Assembly (NCBI RefSeq): GCF_036178145.1
Contig: NZ_CP108067.1
Location: 7,081,501 to 7,145,500, forward strand
Length of the DNA stretch: 64,000 nucleotides
Source of the DNA: Streptomyces sp. NBC_00273
GTDB taxonomy: Bacteria > Actinomycetota > Actinomycetes > Streptomycetales > Streptomycetaceae
Reading direction: 5' to 3'
In this document: positions 60,598-64,000 of the stretch, piece after piece
How positions within the stretch are numbered: position 1 is the stretch's first letter
Layout: each line of letters starts with the position of its first letter
Translations under genes and position numbers: made by a program
The notes under the pieces: generated by a model
Database searches by the model: none
Told to the model about the DNA's origin: nothing
What the model saw: only the letters and a program-made list of their open reading frames with translations

Positions 60598-61658
60598 CTG
60601 CTCGGACCCCGCGGCTGAGCCGCCTGCGCCGCCTCACCCCGGGCCGGGGCGAGGACGGCGCGGGCCGCTCCGGCCGCTCCGGCCGCCGGCGCGGCGCCAC
60701 GCCCAAGGTGGTGGCGCTCGGCGGCGGCCAGGGCCTGTCGGCCTCCCTCGCCGCACTGCGCCGGATCACCGGTGACCTCACCGCCGTGGTCACCGTGGCC
60801 GACGACGGCGGTTCCAGCGGCCGGCTCAGGGAGGAGCTCGGCGTGCTCCCGCCCGGCGACCTGCGCAAGGCGCTGGCCGCGCTCTGCGGTGACGACGACT
60901 GGGGCCAGACCTGGGCCCGGGTCATCCAGCACCGCTTCCAGTCCGAGGGCGATCTCCACGGGCACGCCGTCGGCAACCTGCTGATCGTCGCCCTGTGGGA
61001 ACAGCTCGGCGACCCCGTCCAGGCCCTCGACCTGGTCGGCAAGCTGCTCGGGGCCCACGGCCGCGTCCTGCCGATGTCGGCGGTGCCGCTGGAGCTGCAG
61101 GCCCTGGTCCGAGGGCACGACCCGGCCCGCCCCGAGGACGTGGACACCGTCCGCGGGCAGGCCACGGTGGCGCTGACCCCGGGCGAGGTGCTCTCCGTAC
61201 AGGTGGTGCCGAGCGATCCGCCGGCCGTGCCGGAGGCCGTGGCCGCGGTCCTGGACGCCGACTGGGTGGTGCTCGGTCCGGGGTCCTGGTTCTCGTCGGT
61301 CATTCCGCACCTGCTGGTGCCGGAACTGCTGGACGCGCTGATGGAGACGAAGGCCCGGCGGGTCCTCTCGCTGAACCTCGCGCCGCAGCCCGGCGAAACA
61401 GAGGGCTTCTCTCCGCAGCGTCATTTGGAGGTTTTGGCCCGACACGCCCCTAAACTCGCCCTGGACGTGGTGCTGGCCGACGAGGCCGCCGTGCCCGACC
61501 GCGAGTCCCTCGCCGATGCCGCGAAACGGTTCGGTGCCGCGGTCGAGCTGGCGCCCGTGGCCAGGCAGGACGGTTCTCCGAAGCACGACCCGGAGCTGCT
61601 GGCCGCCGCGTACGACCGTATTTTTCGGATGCATGGAAGGATCGGCCCATGGCGATGA
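60594..61658 (+). CDS. yvcK: Gluconeogenesis factor / UDP-GlcNAc-binding protein YvcK (CofD-like)
   Basis: This 354-residue protein has a basic N-terminal extension (residues 1-35), then [18 protein letters not shown] and [26 protein letters not shown], the signatures of the YvcK/CofD-like family, and [17 protein letters not shown] near the end. YvcK proteins bind UDP-N-acetylglucosamine and adjust carbon flow to the cell wall. The GTG at 60594 overlaps the rapZ stop (GTGA). The end overlaps whiA by 10 bp. Confidence 0.95.
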   Translation: MTARTPRLSRLRRLTPGRGEDGAGRSGRSGRRRGATPKVVALGGGQGLSASLAALRRITGDLTAVVTVADDGGSSGRLREELGVLPPGDLRKALAALCGDDDWGQTWARVIQHRFQSEGDLHGHAVGNLLIVALWEQLGDPVQALDLVGKLLGAHGRVLPMSAVPLELQALVRGHDPARPEDVDTVRGQATVALTPGEVLSVQVVPSDPPAVPEAVAAVLDADWVVLGPGSWFSSVIPHLLVPELLDALMETKARRVLSLNLAPQPGETEGFSPQRHLEVLARHAPKLALDVVLADEAAVPDRESLADAAKRFGAAVELAPVARQDGSPKHDPELLAAAYDRIFRMHGRIGPWR

Positions 61659-62644
61659 CGCCTGCGGTGAAGGATGAGATCTCCCGCCTGCCCGTCACCC
61701 GGACCTGCTGCAGGAAGGCGGAGGTCTCGGCGATCCTTCGGTTCGCGGGCGGGCTGCACCTGGTGAGCGGCCGCATCGTCATCGAGGCGGAGCTGGACAC
61801 GGGGATCGCCGCCAGACGCCTGCGCAAGGACATCCTGGAGATCTTCGGCCATTCCTCGGACCTCGTGGTGATGGCCCCCGGCGGGCTGCGCCGCGGCAGC
61901 CGCTACGTGGTCCGCGTCGTGGCCGGCGGTGACCAGCTGGCGCGCCAGACGGGCCTCGTGGACGGCCGCGGACGCCCCATCCGGGGGCTTCCCCCGCAGG
62001 TGGTCTCCGGGGCGACCTGCGACGCGGAGGCGGCCTGGCGCGGCGCCTTCCTGGCCCACGGCTCGCTCACCGAGCCGGGTCGGTCCTCCTCCCTGGAGGT
62101 CACCTGCCCCGGCCCGGAGGCCGCCCTGGCCCTGGTGGGTGCCGCCCGCAGGCTGTCCATCGCGGCCAAGGCGCGCGAGGTGCGCGGAGTGGACCGGGTC
62201 GTGGTCCGCGACGGCGACGCGATCGGGGCGCTGCTGACCCGGCTCGGCGCGCACGAGTCGGTCCTGGCCTGGGAGGAGCGGCGGATGCGGCGCGAGGTGC
62301 GCGCCACCGCCAACCGCCTGGCCAACTTCGACGACGCCAACCTGCGCCGCTCGGCGCGGGCCGCGGTGGCCGCCGGAGCCCGCGTGCAGCGCGCGCTGGA
62401 GATCCTCGGCGAGGAGGTCCCCGAGCACCTGGCCGCGGCCGGCCGGCTGCGCATGGAGCACAAGCAGGCCTCCCTGGAGGAGCTGGGCGCGCTCGCCGAC
62501 CCGCCGCTGACCAAGGACGCGGTCGCCGGCCGGATCCGACGCCTGCTGGCGATGGCCGACAAGCGGGCCCAGGACCTCGGTATCCCGGGCACCGAGTCGA
62601 ACCTCGACCTCAGCGAAGAGATGGCCGACAACATGGCCGGTTAG
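61649..62644 (+). CDS. whiA: Sporulation transcription factor WhiA
   Basis: This 331-residue regulator has an N-terminal LAGLIDADG-homing-endonuclease-like domain (residues ~10-220) that lacks nuclease residues, and a C-terminal helix-turn-helix (about residues 240-325; [27 protein letters not shown]). In Streptomyces it works with WhiB to stop hyphal growth and start sporulation septation. The whole sequence is of the very conserved Streptomyces type. The ATG at 61649 lies inside the end of yvcK, so translation is coupled. A strong hairpin follows 17 bp after the stop. Confidence 0.98.
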   Translation: MAMTPAVKDEISRLPVTRTCCRKAEVSAILRFAGGLHLVSGRIVIEAELDTGIAARRLRKDILEIFGHSSDLVVMAPGGLRRGSRYVVRVVAGGDQLARQTGLVDGRGRPIRGLPPQVVSGATCDAEAAWRGAFLAHGSLTEPGRSSSLEVTCPGPEAALALVGAARRLSIAAKAREVRGVDRVVVRDGDAIGALLTRLGAHESVLAWEERRMRREVRATANRLANFDDANLRRSARAAVAAGARVQRALEILGEEVPEHLAAAGRLRMEHKQASLEELGALADPPLTKDAVAGRIRRLLAMADKRAQDLGIPGTESNLDLSEEMADNMAG

Positions 62645-62661
62645 TCCGTCCCGTACGGCTG

Positions 62662-62695
62662 AAGGGGCTCGCACGATCACTCGTGCGGGCCCCTT
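62662..62695 (+). terminator. Terminator of the uvrC-rapZ-yvcK-whiA operon
   Basis: A 15-bp stem, AAGGGGCTCGCACGA (62662-62676) with TCGTGCGGGCCCCTT (62681-62695; one G-T pair), around the loop TCAC and followed by one more T. Confidence 0.85.
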
Positions 62696-62782
62696 TGCCG
62701 CACGCCCCATTGACATGAGCATGGGCCGGTCTTGAGTCTGGCGTCCGAACGCTTTCGTGGCAGACGACGCCCAGGGGGGCAC

Positions 62783-64000
62783 ATGAGTCACCGCGCGAGA
62801 TCGATCCTCGCCGCAAGCGCACTCGTCTTCGGAACCACACTCGCCGTGCTACCCGCCGCGGCCCAGGCCCAGCCGGGACCCGGCGCCGCATCCGGCGCCG
62901 ACGAGGTACGCGTCTACGACGCCGACATCACCCGGGAGCAGGTCCCGCTGGTCCTCGCCGCGGGGCAGGACGCGCACGAGCTCACCGAACGGGCCCCGGA
63001 GACCGGCACCGCCCGCGTCGAGCTCTTCCTCAGCGGCGGCCAGGCCGAGGAACTCGCGGCCCAGGGCGTCAAGCTGGCCGAGCGCAAGGTCCCCGCCCAG
63101 GGCCTGGCCCGTGCCAAGGCCGCCGGGGACGGGGTGTTCCGTCCGTACAGCGGCAAGGGCGGTCTCCAGGAGGAGATCCTGCGGACCGCGCAGGAGAACC
63201 CGGGGCTCACCAAGGTCGTCTCCATCGGCAAGACCGTCCAGGGCAAGGACATCCTCGCCCTGAAGGTCAGCAAGAACGCCAAGAAGACCAAGGACGGTGA
63301 CAAGCCGTCGGTCCTCTACATGTCCAACCAGCACGCCCGTGAGTGGATCACCCCCGAGATGACCCGGCGGCTGATGCACCACACGCTCGACAACTACGGC
63401 AAGGACCCGCGGATCACCAAGCTGGTGGACTCCAGCGAGCTGTGGTTCCTGCTCTCCGCCAACCCGGACGGGTACGACTACACGCACGCGGCCGACGGCC
63501 AGCGGCTGTGGCGCAAGAACCTGCGCGACAACAACGGTGACGGGAAGACCGGCCCCGGCGACGGGGTCGACCTCAACCGGAACTTCGCCTTCAAGTGGGG
63601 CTACGACAACGAGGGCTCCTCGCCGACCCAGGCGAACGAGACCTACCGGGGCCCGAGCGCCTCCTCCGAGCCCGAGACCGTCGCCCTCGACCGCTTCGAG
63701 AAGCGCATCGGCTTCGAGTACGCCGTCAACTACCACTCCGCCGCCGAACTGATCCTCTACGGCGTGGGCTGGCAGGTCGCCACCCCCACCCCCGACGACG
63801 TCGCCTACAAGGCGCTCGCCGGCACCCCGGAGAACCCCGCCGTCCCGGGCTACTACCCGCAGGTCTCCTCCGAGCTCTACACCACCAACGGCGAGGCCGA
63901 CGGCCACGCCTCCAACGTCAACGGCACCATGATGTTCACGCCGGAGATGACCACCTGCCAGACCGCCTCGGCGAGCGACCCGAACGACCAGTGGCAGCCC
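62783..64000 (+). CDS. Secreted M14 zinc carboxypeptidase (3' end outside window)
   Basis: The first 406 residues are visible and the frame runs off the window. A signal peptide (residues 1-30) and a propeptide-like region (~31-120) precede the M14 peptidase domain. The zinc site is His184 and Glu187 in NQHAREW with His318 in NYHSAAE; the catalytic Glu is E388 in FTPEMTT; substrate-binding Asn-Arg is in DLNRNFAFKWG. These enzymes remove C-terminal residues from peptides outside the cell. CAGGGGGG lies just before the ATG. TTGACA at 62710-62715 is a possible -35 box. Confidence 0.92.
   Translation, partial: MSHRARSILAASALVFGTTLAVLPAAAQAQPGPGAASGADEVRVYDADITREQVPLVLAAGQDAHELTERAPETGTARVELFLSGGQAEELAAQGVKLAERKVPAQGLARAKAAGDGVFRPYSGKGGLQEEILRTAQENPGLTKVVSIGKTVQGKDILALKVSKNAKKTKDGDKPSVLYMSNQHAREWITPEMTRRLMHHTLDNYGKDPRITKLVDSSELWFLLSANPDGYDYTHAADGQRLWRKNLRDNNGDGKTGPGDGVDLNRNFAFKWGYDNEGSSPTQANETYRGPSASSEPETVALDRFEKRIGFEYAVNYHSAAELILYGVGWQVATPTPDDVAYKALAGTPENPAVPGYYPQVSSELYTTNGEADGHASNVNGTMMFTPEMTTCQTASASDPNDQWQP

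Overview
The window is a piece of the core chromosome of a Streptomyces species. The evidence is very high G+C with strong third-position GC bias, the proteins themselves (WhiA, a chaplin with a LAxTG-type sorting signal, a mycothiol-dependent DinB-type enzyme, DUF3068, DUF6343), many GTG starts and many start codons lying 6-8 bp behind a TAnnnT -10 box. The order polA ... rpsA ... coaE ... uvrB ... uvrA ... uvrC-rapZ-yvcK-whiA is the arrangement I recall from Streptomyces chromosomes. No rRNA, tRNA, CRISPR or prophage was seen. One complete insertion sequence is present.

Layout. 1-13.1 kb: polA, a DUF4184 membrane protein, a lytic transglycosylase with a Pro/Thr tail, a secreted beta-helix protein, DUF3068, hrpB with its methyltransferase, and rpsA behind a good promoter and a folded leader. 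13.1-21.9 kb: PAC2, coaE, TPR, DUF6343 and secreted proteins, a membrane-anchored HTH regulator, and a SNF2 helicase/SWIM zinc-finger operon. 22-30.9 kb: a 1645-residue DUF4011/SF1 helicase/nuclease/DUF3320 protein, a chaplin, DUF2293, cupin and WGR-propeller proteins. 31.0-32.5 kb: an IS110-family element whose left non-coding end can be read as a bridge RNA. 32.5-38.4 kb: a kinase-like protein, the pseudouridine genes psuK-psuG, a methyltransferase, a cupin, an MFS exporter and ogt. 38.5-48.7 kb: GDPD, uvrB, two TerD-family genes, a Mn-type (yybP-ykoY) riboswitch with TerC, an MHS transporter, an MBL hydrolase and a DinB-type enzyme. 48.9-57.4 kb: uvrA, an SDR/TetR pair with twin operators, PfkB kinase, Rieske lipoprotein, an XRE regulator divergent from a C70-type secreted peptidase and its partner. 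57.6-64 kb: uvrC-rapZ-yvcK-whiA and the start of a secreted M14 carboxypeptidase.

The unifying theme is DNA repair. polA, the SNF2/SWIM operon, ogt, uvrB and uvrC each have, just upstream, a perfect match to the actinobacterial RecA-independent DNA-damage promoter (TGTCRGTG-N8-TAnnnT, the PafBC-type signal). This predicts that the uncharacterised SNF2/SWIM pair is damage-induced along with excision repair. A sixth match, in front of the WGR-domain gene, is completed by the end of the IS110 element.

The most striking discovery candidates are: (1) a bridge RNA in the IS110 left end, whose donor-loop guides match both IS ends and fix the element borders at a CT core; (2) the damage-promoter set and the SNF2/SWIM operon it captures; (3) the translational ON riboswitch on TerC; (4) a 29-bp imperfect inverted repeat carried in frame inside hrpB and related to an intergenic repeat upstream of uvrC; (5) the solitary DUF4011-helicase-nuclease protein as a defence candidate. 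All calls come from reading the sequence; no database search was run.
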